Below, one piece after another: positions 37,125 to 46,178 of a stretch of 59,407 bases of DNA (its first letter is position 1; every line of letters starts with the position of its first letter). A program made the translations under genes and the position numbers. Where the stretch lies: contig NZGD01000302.1 of assembly GCA_002690925.1 (NCBI GenBank), positions 9,542 through 68,948 on the forward strand. Direction: 5' to 3'. The notes under the pieces were generated by a model. That model did not search any database, was not told the DNA's origin, and saw only the letters and a list, made by a program, of their open reading frames with translations. The stretch is from Rhodopirellula sp. (GTDB lineage Bacteria > Planctomycetota > Planctomycetia > Pirellulales > Pirellulaceae).

Positions 37125-38519
37125 TCAGATCCCATAGCGATCGGTTAGGCACCGTAGGTGAGTTGCAGCCAATTCGGCCCGGGCTCGCTGACCAGATTGA
37201 GAAGCAGTCTCGTAAACTCGCTCAAGAATTTCGCCATAAACCGTGATCGGGCCAGCCCCCAGATCCCAACCGGCCGCCATGTAGCATTCATATGCGTCAG
37301 CAACTTCCTCGGCCGCAAGGTGCGCGGCAGCACGCTTCTTCCAGTAATCTGTCACGGCGGCTCGACGATCGGCATTCTCTGCCTGCGAAACTGTCAATAA
37401 ATACTCTGATTGCTCAATCGCGGATTCGTCCAATTGCCGCAAACGCTCGATGCTGAACTTCGATGCGGCATCGGTCGCCCAATGCGTATTGAGACGAACA
37501 GATTGATCTGTGAATACTGAACAACTGGCAGCCTTGGAATAAGCATCAATCGCCTGATTCATGCGACCAGAACGCTCTTCACAATAACCAAGAATATCCC
37601 AACCCCAGGCAATTTGTGGGGCCAGCATTGTCACGGCTTGGGCATGCGATGCTGCGGAATCCCAATCCTGCTCGACCAATTTCATCCCATGCTGACCAGA
37701 CACGATCTGCTGATGATGCTTCTCAGGAATTTTCGAGATGTCAAACGCCCACTCCGTCAGTTGATTTCTGCCAATCGCTCCCGCATCGGCACCAATCGCG
37801 ATTTGTAACGAATCCACATCTGCATGGCAGAGTGCTTTCAAAATTAATTCGCAATGCACCGCGACCTCAGATACATGAGCGTTCAGCAAACAAGCAGCAA
37901 CCTGCTCTGAATCGCAAGCCGTATTCAAGGATTCTGCCAACCCGTCCGGCATGTGGCCAAAAGCCCAATGAAGCAACCTGTCATCACGTTCCGCATGACC
38001 ACTTGGGCGTGGAACAACAGCTGGAACTGCGTGACGCGGTGAATCCGCTGAAATTCGCTCGATAAACCCGTCGAAAACGATCGCTTGGGCGATGTCGCTT
38101 CCCCACGGAATCCAATCTCCACCACCGTGGTACCATTGCACGACTTCACTAGCCCTGTTGTCCTCGTCAACACGCACGCACAACCAATCACCGGAAGTGT
38201 TACCGATCACTGGAATCAGGTCGCAGCTCATCAGCCCCGGCCAAATTGGCTCAGGAGCGTCAGACAACAACAAGGCTGGATCAACAGCACAGCAATATTC
38301 ACCACAACTGTGTCGCTTCCAAATCTCGGAATCGAACCAATCCATTAGCGCAGTAGAAAAAACGCACTGATATCGTTCGGCGAGACGTTCCGACCATGAA
38401 TCGGAATTCAACAATTTTGGTTTAGAAGACCCGGACAAGGTGCTATGGCCACTGCGTGATGGACTGGAGCGAGAAAACGCGATGCCAAAAGTGTCATGGA
38501 CAGATAAGTCGTTGGTCAT
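37125..38519 (-). CDS. SUKH (SMI1/KNR4)-like domain fused to a helical-repeat region
   Basis: A 464-residue protein. Residues about 90-150 have the SUKH/SMI1-KNR4 signature: IPVIGNTSGDWLCVRVD, then VVQWYHGGGDWIPWGSDIAQAI. Residues 230-464 are alpha-helical with TPR-like spacing, for example HAQAVTMLAPQIAWGWDILGYCEERSGRMNQAIDAYSKAA. SUKH domains act in eukaryotic cell-wall signalling and, in bacteria, often as immunity proteins for secreted toxins. The long helical tail is not the usual short immunity form. No signal peptide is visible. I chose the ATG at 38519; ATG 38540 and TTG 38546 are alternatives. It lies 361 bases downstream of the giant kinase gene on the same strand, so the two may act together. 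Confidence 0.75.
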   Translation of the reverse strand: MTNDLSVHDTFGIAFSRSSPSRSGHSTLSGSSKPKLLNSDSWSERLAERYQCVFSTALMDWFDSEIWKRHSCGEYCCAVDPALLLSDAPEPIWPGLMSCDLIPVIGNTSGDWLCVRVDEDNRASEVVQWYHGGGDWIPWGSDIAQAIVFDGFIERISADSPRHAVPAVVPRPSGHAERDDRLLHWAFGHMPDGLAESLNTACDSEQVAACLLNAHVSEVAVHCELILKALCHADVDSLQIAIGADAGAIGRNQLTEWAFDISKIPEKHHQQIVSGQHGMKLVEQDWDSAASHAQAVTMLAPQIAWGWDILGYCEERSGRMNQAIDAYSKAASCSVFTDQSVRLNTHWATDAASKFSIERLRQLDESAIEQSEYLLTVSQAENADRRAAVTDYWKKRAAAHLAAEEVADAYECYMAAGWDLGAGPITVYGEILERVYETASQSGQRARAELAATHLRCLTDRYGI

Positions 38520-38880
38520 CCAACGTAAAGCATGGCACATGCACAAAAGGCTAGCGAGTTGGAAACAGCATCGGCAAGGGGAGAATCGACTTGTTTTTCA
38601 CTGAATCAATCAGATTAGCGCGTTTCAGTGGGTTTCAGTGCGTTCTATCCATCAATCATCTCGATCCATCGCTGGGGTAGAGCACTCTACGCAGCCTTTC
38701 GCGAGGAAACCCCCTCCTCCAGCATTTGAACTCTCTCCCTGCGTCAACTGACTCACATAGGATCAAACCAAGACAACCGTTCTGATTCGAGCCAAAACCA
38801 CTTTGCTGCGCATGCCACTGAGACTGTTCACAGCCTCTCCGCGAAGTCACCCCCCGAACGGTTGCACTGCAAAATTTCAG
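38520..38880. other. Gap between kinase and SUKH-like genes
   Basis: About 360 bases between two minus-strand genes. Short direct repeats of a TTTCAGTG motif occur near 38620-38642 (GCGTTTCAGTGGGTTTCAGTGCG). I see no convincing terminator or small gene. It may hold a separate promoter for the SUKH-like gene. Confidence 0.4.
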
Positions 38881-41800
38881 CTATCGGAGCTTGACCGTAT
38901 AGAGCCTGCTGAAGCTTTCTGGATTGACGACTCCATGCTGGAACATCCGGCTGAGTAGCAGATCAGAGGATTGTCCCGTTTCGCTTTCCTTAAGAGCATC
39001 TTCTGCCGCCAGCACGTATGGCAAAAGATGTTGCTGCTCTGCTTGTATTCGTGCCGAGCCAAGCAACGCTCTGCATTCGCTCATGACCGTCTCGCTACCA
39101 TGACGATGACCGATCTGCAACAACATCAATCCATCGTAATAGTCAGCCAACATCAACGTGAAAGGAATACGTTCACGACGCAGCTCCGCTGTCATCGCCC
39201 GAATACGTGTGAGCCAGTCCTCCTGTTGATTTTCGGCATATTGGTGTATCGCCAGCAGTGTTCCGACAATCAAGGCTGAAACCCTTGCAAGCTGTACCGT
39301 GGCGCGGGGGCCCCCTCGCGAGCTAGCATCGAGTTTCTGATAAATTTGCCATCCGTCTGAAAACTGCTTCTTGTAGATGCACTCCTGAATATTCGCCACA
39401 CAATCAAATACGATGAACGGATTGGGTGTGGGGGAATCCGATGCAAAATTTTTACATCGCGGTTGCAACTGGGTGAGATCATCAACGCGATCTTGCCCCA
39501 ACCAGGCTCCTCTTCCGAAACCACCAATCATCAGTGCGAGTTGAAAAAAGTCACTACGTCTCAATGCATCATCAGACATCCCTGTCGTGATTTCAAACAC
39601 CTCATTCCAATTTCCGAGAAACCAATTCGACCAGACATCAAGCCACAGCATATGAGCTCCCTCGAACCCACTCACTCCAACCACATGTTGAAATTCTTCA
39701 AAGCTGGTGCGGGCAGGATTCACGACATGAGACCATCGACAAGCCAGGGCATGCGAATATGCGATCCCGGACCACCAGGCGGCTGAGACCTGATGACTTT
39801 GGAGCTGCTCAACCTCAGGACGGATCAAAGCCAAGTTACTCTCCGCCTCATCTCGCCATTTCCCGACTTCGTAGCAATTGAAGACGGATTCAATGATGAA
39901 AGCCTCTACCTCCTCAATTCTGTTCCCACACTTTTTGGCAAGTCTTGAATACGCGATGCACAAGTCATAAGCGTAAATATGATCGAAGAACGACATGGGA
40001 CGAATGAGCATCATGCACATTCGCAAACACTGTCGATCCAGCTTGATCGATTTACGAGTACTGGAATCGGGATCAATAAAATCGGTATGCCGGAGTGGGT
40101 TTACTTTATTCCGAGTCAAAATACTGCGTAGAGGATTCAGCAGTAATTTTGCCCGGATCACGACCGAGCGTCCGAATCCTCCCAGCCCCCAAAAAAGACT
40201 CTTCCGAGAGCTTCGGGGAATAGGAGCATTCAGCATTACCGCCAGTTCGTACAACTGATCGTCAATGGTCTCCAATCGTCCGCATCGAAGCAGCAAACTG
40301 GTCGCCATCAACCGGCACTCAATGGATTCATCACCATCAACAAGCGTTGATAATTCCTGATAATACAAAGAGGCCTCGACAGGCAACGTAGCAGCTGCAT
40401 AACAACGGGCCGCCTTGCGTAGGAGAATCACTTTTTCTGCATCATCAACGTGGGCGATGACTCGCCCGTACCATCTTCCAGCCTCCGTCATAGCAAGTCG
40501 CCGCTCAGCATCCTGAGCGGCTGCGATCGCATGAGGCACAGCCATGGCCGGCTTATTTGCGGCAAACAGATGTCCAGCAATCCGAGCCGCAAGCGGACCT
40601 GAAGCGTCTTGTTCCATCAAAAGAGTGGCCCAAGCCTGATGCGCCAGATGCACATCCTGTTGCGGCAGGTTTGCGATCAATTCCCCCGTTACGCGGTCAT
40701 GAAAAAGAGTGATGCACTCGCCACCGGTTGCCTCATCAATCACCAAGCCCTGCTGTGACAACTCCGAAATAGCGACATCAACGGTTTCACCTTGGCAAGT
40801 CAACTCTCCCAGTTGTTGAGTAGAGACGTAACCACCTGAAGTCACGACGTAGGTCAATATGCCCCGGGCATCGTCACTAAGACGCTCTAAACGCTGTTTC
40901 CAAATGCGATCGAGGCTGGGCAACACGGTCACACCATCGCCCGTCAAATCCGCTACAACTCCGCCTGGACGCAATTCATCCGTTAACTGCTGCAAGCGAA
41001 ATGGGCTTCCCTGTGCGGACAACGCCAATTCATGAAGCATGTCATCATTGATGTCAACATTCCAGCGATCGGTCGCACACTTGATCATCGCAAGCGACTC
41101 ATCAAGATTCAGTGGATTCAAACGGAGGGTATGGGTTGCCAACGCTCGTTGGCGATCACTGTCTTCAAGCGAGGCTGTAATGATCCCCAATCCGGCATCG
41201 CCAACCGCAGACTGCAATTGATCCAGCAGATTTAAGGTGTCGCGGTCCGCCCATTGAGAATCATCAACAACGAGGAACAGAGGCCCGACTTGCCGCAACT
41301 GTTTGGTCAACCGAGTCGCTGCAATGAACTTGTCCACTCCCACCGGTGGTGTCTCATTCGGAGAGATTCGCATGCTGGAATTCAGGACATTTCCAAGTAC
41401 CGGAAACATGCCTTTCAACAATTCTACGCTGACGGCATCCAACGTCATCACTTCGCGATCATCCAGCAGGTATCGATTCGCAACCGCATCGCAAATCTGG
41501 TCGAACGCCTGCAGCGGATGATCCTCTCGCAATCGACATCGAGCCCGAAATACCTGCCCCCATTTTTTCCCTTCGATATAATCAACGACTTCATCAAGCA
41601 AGCGTGTCTTGCCAAGACCTGCCGGAGCAGTGATGTGAACGCGGCCCAATTCACCATTAAAAATATCCTCAACCCAGTTAAACAATTTCCCACATTCGTT
41701 CCGTCGGCCGATGAGTGGTTCCTGCTTGTGCCACGATACGGAGTGTGTTGCTGGCATCCCGAGACGTGAAAGGCCCATTGCCGTTGGACGATCACATGGT

Positions 41801-42681
41801 TCCTGCTCCAGCATTTCCCGGCAGGCATCCAAGATCACACCAGGAACAGAATCGGGCAGCGTTCGAATTGCCGTCTCAATCTGTTCTGCATCAGCACGCT
41901 GATTCTCTCGTGATCGCTCCAGACCTGCTTGCTGCTCTTTTGATTCCGGTTGCAAATCATAAATTGCCTCAAGCATCGAAATACCGAGACTAAAAATATC
42001 ACCGGCAGGCAAATACAGCTGTGTGCAAATAACTTCAGGAGGAAAAAAATGGGGCGTGCCTACGAGGAAATTACTTCCACCACCGATGTTGGAATTCAAG
42101 CCAAATGATTCAACTAATCCATAGTCAATGATTCGCCCCCTCCCGGCTTCATCCACCATCAAATTGTCCGGCTTTATATCGCGATGCAGCAATTCATGAG
42201 AATGCATCACATCAAGCCCCGTTGCAAAATCTCTCAGCAACGAAAGCAACTGGCTGTACGCCTGCACTGGATTAAGATGACGGAACTCTTTGATAGCCTC
42301 ACTTAAAGTGACACCTTTCACCTCTTCCATCGAAAGTGCGATGTAGGAACCCAGTTGGTAAATGCGATCCACACGCAGCAGGTTGGGGTGAGCCAGCGGC
42401 ATCATTCGCCGGAACCCGAGCTTATTGCGGAGTAATTCGTCCGGCGAGCAACTTTTCAGTAGTTTCAGTGCACAACGCCGTTCAGTCTTGGTATCAAAAA
42501 CACGAAAGACGACCCCGCTACTGCCACTTCCAAGCTTTTTCTCTAGCAGGAACCCGTCCAGACAATCTCCTTCCGTCCAGGGTGAAGGGCTGGCCTTGGA
42601 ACGCTCCAGCAGTGTTTCCTTGGCATTTTGGACCCGTAAGCTCGTTTCCTTACTCGGGTCGCGAAAGATTTCATCGTGCAT
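38881..42681 (-). CDS. Ser/Thr protein kinase fused to an AAA/STAND-type ATPase and long helical tail
   Basis: A 1266-residue cytoplasmic protein. The kinase domain (about 45-300) is complete: Gly loop GSGSSG, lysine in CALKLLK, catalytic loop HRDIKPDN, and GTPHFFPPEV in the activation segment. The metal motif is DYG instead of DFG. Next comes an ATPase of the AAA_16/STAND kind, with Walker A APAGLGKT near 355 and Walker B LFLVVDDSQWAD near 470. The remaining about 700 residues are helical and resemble the TPR-type sensor tails of MalT-like and kinase-ATPase regulators. No transmembrane segment is apparent. The ATG at 42681 is chosen; a GTG three codons upstream is possible. Such proteins are thought to sense a ligand through the tail and signal by phosphorylation. 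The partner is unknown, and the SUKH-like gene downstream is the best candidate. Confidence 0.9.
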   Translation of the reverse strand: MHDEIFRDPSKETSLRVQNAKETLLERSKASPSPWTEGDCLDGFLLEKKLGSGSSGVVFRVFDTKTERRCALKLLKSCSPDELLRNKLGFRRMMPLAHPNLLRVDRIYQLGSYIALSMEEVKGVTLSEAIKEFRHLNPVQAYSQLLSLLRDFATGLDVMHSHELLHRDIKPDNLMVDEAGRGRIIDYGLVESFGLNSNIGGGSNFLVGTPHFFPPEVICTQLYLPAGDIFSLGISMLEAIYDLQPESKEQQAGLERSRENQRADAEQIETAIRTLPDSVPGVILDACREMLEQEPCDRPTAMGLSRLGMPATHSVSWHKQEPLIGRRNECGKLFNWVEDIFNGELGRVHITAPAGLGKTRLLDEVVDYIEGKKWGQVFRARCRLREDHPLQAFDQICDAVANRYLLDDREVMTLDAVSVELLKGMFPVLGNVLNSSMRISPNETPPVGVDKFIAATRLTKQLRQVGPLFLVVDDSQWADRDTLNLLDQLQSAVGDAGLGIITASLEDSDRQRALATHTLRLNPLNLDESLAMIKCATDRWNVDINDDMLHELALSAQGSPFRLQQLTDELRPGGVVADLTGDGVTVLPSLDRIWKQRLERLSDDARGILTYVVTSGGYVSTQQLGELTCQGETVDVAISELSQQGLVIDEATGGECITLFHDRVTGELIANLPQQDVHLAHQAWATLLMEQDASGPLAARIAGHLFAANKPAMAVPHAIAAAQDAERRLAMTEAGRWYGRVIAHVDDAEKVILLRKAARCYAAATLPVEASLYYQELSTLVDGDESIECRLMATSLLLRCGRLETIDDQLYELAVMLNAPIPRSSRKSLFWGLGGFGRSVVIRAKLLLNPLRSILTRNKVNPLRHTDFIDPDSSTRKSIKLDRQCLRMCMMLIRPMSFFDHIYAYDLCIAYSRLAKKCGNRIEEVEAFIIESVFNCYEVGKWRDEAESNLALIRPEVEQLQSHQVSAAWWSGIAYSHALACRWSHVVNPARTSFEEFQHVVGVSGFEGAHMLWLDVWSNWFLGNWNEVFEITTGMSDDALRRSDFFQLALMIGGFGRGAWLGQDRVDDLTQLQPRCKNFASDSPTPNPFIVFDCVANIQECIYKKQFSDGWQIYQKLDASSRGGPRATVQLARVSALIVGTLLAIHQYAENQQEDWLTRIRAMTAELRRERIPFTLMLADYYDGLMLLQIGHRHGSETVMSECRALLGSARIQAEQQHLLPYVLAAEDALKESETGQSSDLLLSRMFQHGVVNPESFSRLYTVKLR

Positions 42682-43013
42682 GAAAGACACTGTGCCCGCG
42701 TCTGCAAAAAATCAACAATGCCAATCGACCGCTTGTGCTAAAACCGACAATCAAATTTACACGGCCATCGAAATCAGCGTCCAACAGGTGCACCAAATGC
42801 CACAGCCTTGGCGAGTGCGTTCGCAAAATTCCGGAGTCCCAGCGGATCTCCGCAAAGATTCTGCCGCGGTCGATGCCCCGCTCAGTATAAGCGCTTCTGC
42901 GGTACAGGGTACACAGATTTACTGAAGTACATAATGAAGCATGTCAGCTGCGTTCCCCTACAATCGGACCGCACCTCTCAGTCTTACACCCGACACTCGG
43001 CACAGCCTGAATT
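42682..43013. other. Gap upstream of the kinase gene
   Basis: About 330 bases between the oxidoreductase stop and the kinase start, both on the minus strand. It should contain the kinase promoter. I see no gene, RNA or repeat. Confidence 0.4.
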
Positions 43014-44117
43014 CTAGATCTCTATTTGCACACCACCCGCGGCATCACTGCGACGACAAGCATCAAGAATTCTCTGTGTCTTGATTGTCAGATCGGCATA
43101 GCTAGCATCCAACTTGTTGCCTAACACGCATTCTCCAAACGTCCTGACCATGTTGACTTCAGACGAATTTGGTTCACCAGATGCATATTCGGGAACGGCT
43201 TTACGATCACTGTGCTGGCGGAAGTTCCAACGACAATTATCAATGTCCAACACGTGATCGTGTTCTGTCCATGCAGCCTCAGCATCATAGAATGGCAAGA
43301 CGAAGTCATCGACCGTCAAGTAACCATCACTGCCGGACAACAAAACGGTCTGTTGGTTGCTGGTCAGAAAGGAGCAATAAAACGCGGCTGACAACCCGTT
43401 GGGAAACAACAACTCAGCAGAAAATTCACCCGGCACGTCTCCCTCGGAATCCTTACCCTGCAATGGCGTGATCGTCCGCGCCGTCACGTGAGTTGGCATT
43501 TGCAAACCAGCTGCCCAAAGTGTCATTCGGATGCAGTACCAACCCAAATCTCCCAAGCATCCATGGGGCTCAAGAACGGAGTCGGTACGTATGTTGGACT
43601 GCTGAAACGAACTATCTCCGCTGAAAGAAAAGTGAGTGCTGATCCTTCGCAATTTACCAACGGCGTTTTCATTCTTCAGTGTTTCACAGATGTCAGCCAG
43701 CCTTTTGCTGTGATCAAACATCACCCCATCCATGAACTGAACACCCGCCTCTGCGCAAGCATCAACCATCGCTTGTGCGTCTTCCAGATTATTGGCGACG
43801 GGCTTTTCAACAAGCACATGTTTACCTGCTTTCGCAGCAGCCAGGACCCACTCTTTCCGCAAGCCAGTAGGCAGCGGAATGTAGATCGCATCCACATCCT
43901 CACGCTCGATCAATTCAGCGTAAGAACCGACGGCAGAAACCTCTTCTTGCTGAGGAACTTCGGCCATGCATTCATCAATGAATGCTTGAGCCTTTGCCAC
44001 CGAGCGACTCGCCACAGCAGAGACTCTTCCATTTCCACAGAGGTGCACGGCTTTCCAGTTTTTTCGGGCGATCGCAGCCGTACTCAAAAATCCCCAACGA
44101 CACATAGCTGCGTTCAT
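43014..44117 (-). CDS. Gfo/Idh/MocA family oxidoreductase
   Basis: A 367-residue NAD(P)-dependent dehydrogenase of the glucose-fructose oxidoreductase/inositol dehydrogenase family. The Rossmann start (CRWGFLSTAAIARKN), DAIYIPLPTGLRKEW and the catalytic-region AGKHVLVEKPVANN are clear. LGDLGWYCIRM fits the substrate-side part of the family. Members oxidise or epimerise sugars and sugar derivatives, and the substrate cannot be read from sequence. The ATG at 44117 is used; a GTG directly before it is possible. It is divergent from the UDP-glucose dehydrogenase, so a role in nucleotide-sugar or uronate chemistry is possible but unproven. Confidence 0.9.
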   Translation of the reverse strand: MNAAMCRWGFLSTAAIARKNWKAVHLCGNGRVSAVASRSVAKAQAFIDECMAEVPQQEEVSAVGSYAELIEREDVDAIYIPLPTGLRKEWVLAAAKAGKHVLVEKPVANNLEDAQAMVDACAEAGVQFMDGVMFDHSKRLADICETLKNENAVGKLRRISTHFSFSGDSSFQQSNIRTDSVLEPHGCLGDLGWYCIRMTLWAAGLQMPTHVTARTITPLQGKDSEGDVPGEFSAELLFPNGLSAAFYCSFLTSNQQTVLLSGSDGYLTVDDFVLPFYDAEAAWTEHDHVLDIDNCRWNFRQHSDRKAVPEYASGEPNSSEVNMVRTFGECVLGNKLDASYADLTIKTQRILDACRRSDAAGGVQIEI

Positions 44118-44552
44118 CACTACTCTCGCCTATCAAAAAAACTTCTGGAAAGCCATCATTTAGAAAAAAGAGGATAGCAAAATCCGAGGGGATTGTCCGG
44201 GGTAGGACAGGACAAACAGGCAAGCTAGTGGACCCGCGACATGACCAGGGGTGACACATTGCGAACCCAAGAGGTGTCACGCAAGCAAAAGCAAGGTTGA
44301 ATTCGCAGGGCGATCCACGGAAACCTGATTTCACGCCCTAAGATCGCTCAAATTACTGTACACACTTTAACTGCCTCCTCTGCAATCGGTAATCTGAAAA
44401 GGACAATTCTGCCGTTCTACGCTGCTGTAAATGGTCAAGATCTGACTAAACTCGGATGGAAACGCAACGGAGGCCCGATAATGACCTAGCCAGAGAAGCT
44501 GGCTGTGACGTACATCGAGGCGTCTGCTTCCACCCCCTTTCGACCGATAAAC
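44118..44552. other. Divergent intergenic region, Gfo/Idh/MocA - ugd
   Basis: About 435 bases holding the promoters of both divergent genes. The ugd frame is open back to 44505, but the 16 extra residues do not match the family. No RNA gene or repeat is seen. Confidence 0.4.
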
Positions 44553-45965
44553 ATGAAGATTTGCTGCATTGGCGCTGGATACGTTGGCGGCCCCACCATG
44601 GCGATGATCGCTAAACAATGTCCAGACATTCCCGTTCACGTTGTTGATCTGAATCAGGAGCGCATTGACGCTTGGAATTCCGACCAGCTGCCCATTTATG
44701 AGCCGGGTCTCGAAGAAGTGGTTAAAGAAGCACGAGGCCGAAACCTGACCTTTTCGACTCGCGTGGACGACGCAATTCAAGAAGCCGACATCATCTTCAT
44801 TTCAGTAAACACACCCACCAAAACCTTCGGCATTGGGGCGGGTCGCGCGGCTAATCTGGAGTTCATTGAGAAATGCGCTAGGCAAATCGCCAAGAATGCC
44901 ACCGGTCACAAAATCGTTGTGGAAAAGTCAACGCTGCCCGTCCGCACTGCTGAAGCCGTCAAACGCATCCTCAGCAGCGAATGCAGCGGTGCCACATTTG
45001 ACGTCTTGAGCAATCCAGAATTTCTGGCGGAAGGGACAGCAATCGATGATCTGCTAAACCCTGACCGCGTACTCATTGGAGGTGAATCCGAGGCAGCGAT
45101 TGAAACCCTGTGTTCGGTTTACGCGCGTTGGATCCCCCTCGAGCAGATTTTGACGACCAATTTGTGGAGTAGCGAACTTTCCAAGCTCACTGCGAATGCT
45201 TTTCTGGCTCAGCGCGTCTCCTCAATCAACGCCATGTCAGCCCTGTGCGAGGCAACCGGTGCAGACATTGATGAAGTAGCAAGAGCCATTGGAAGCGATT
45301 CCCGCATCGGCCCCAAATTCCTGAAAGCATCGATCGGCTTTGGGGGTAGTTGTTTTCAAAAAGATATTTTAAATCTCGTTTACCTCTGTGACCACTTTGG
45401 TCTGCGTGAAGTAGCCAATTACTGGGAACAGGTCGTTGTGATGAACGACTACCAAAAGCGGCGTTTCTCGGAAGACATCGTGAAGACCATGTTCAATACC
45501 GTGTCTGACAAGAAAATCGGCATCTGGGGATTCGCATTTAAAAAAGATACCAATGACACCCGTGAATCAGCAGCAATTTATGTTTGCCGTGACCTTCTAC
45601 GGGAGCGGGCACGACTTTGCATCCATGATCCACGTGTTCCCGAAAAACAGATCCGCCAGGAACTGATGGCGGCGTGTACTGATATGAGTGGAAACCTAAC
45701 AGAAAAAGATCGTTGGCTAGTGGAGAACAATGTCAGCATCGCGAAAGACTGCTACGAAGCTGCCGATGATGCTCATGCGATCGCGGTTCTGACGGAATGG
45801 GATGAATTCAAAACAATTGACTTTGAAAAAGTTCACCTATCCATGCATCGTCCCTCATTTCTTTTCGATGGACGCAACTTGCTTGATCAGACAACCATGG
45901 ACGCGATCGGCTTTGAAATGCATGCGATTGGAAAATCATTCAACCGTCAAAACAGCCCAAACTGA
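44553..45965 (+). CDS. ugd: UDP-glucose 6-dehydrogenase, animal-like
   Basis: A 470-residue enzyme that oxidises UDP-glucose twice to UDP-glucuronate using NAD. It begins exactly at the Rossmann motif, MKICCIGAGYVGGPTMAMIA. The catalytic cysteine is C267 in FGGSCFQKD, with LKASIGFGGS before it. SVNTPTKTFGIGAGRAANL, EKSTLPVRTAE, SNPEFLAEGTAI, NLWSSELSKLTANAFLAQR and LGFAFKKDT-like WGFAFKKDTNDTRES correspond closely to vertebrate UGDH as I remember it, more than to the shorter E. coli/Bacillus Ugd type. UDP-glucuronate feeds acidic exopolysaccharide. The ATG at 44553 is clear. Transfer in either direction or an ancient shared form are both possible. Confidence 0.95.
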   Translation: MKICCIGAGYVGGPTMAMIAKQCPDIPVHVVDLNQERIDAWNSDQLPIYEPGLEEVVKEARGRNLTFSTRVDDAIQEADIIFISVNTPTKTFGIGAGRAANLEFIEKCARQIAKNATGHKIVVEKSTLPVRTAEAVKRILSSECSGATFDVLSNPEFLAEGTAIDDLLNPDRVLIGGESEAAIETLCSVYARWIPLEQILTTNLWSSELSKLTANAFLAQRVSSINAMSALCEATGADIDEVARAIGSDSRIGPKFLKASIGFGGSCFQKDILNLVYLCDHFGLREVANYWEQVVVMNDYQKRRFSEDIVKTMFNTVSDKKIGIWGFAFKKDTNDTRESAAIYVCRDLLRERARLCIHDPRVPEKQIRQELMAACTDMSGNLTEKDRWLVENNVSIAKDCYEAADDAHAIAVLTEWDEFKTIDFEKVHLSMHRPSFLFDGRNLLDQTTMDAIGFEMHAIGKSFNRQNSPN

Positions 45966-46178
45966 CAAGCTTGTCGCGTGTGGCTACCTGCTGCTGACTT
46001 TTTGTTATGTGCTCTGACAGCGTTGCCGATTCTGATTTGAATTGAAGTTTACGGTGAATCAAACTGCACTTCACCCTGGTTTCGATAGCATCCTCAAACG
46101 TCAGTCATGATTACAGTCTGACGCAGGTAGTCGTTGCGACACCTTGTCAAAATGGTGTCTGGAAGCGAATCTTGAGGG

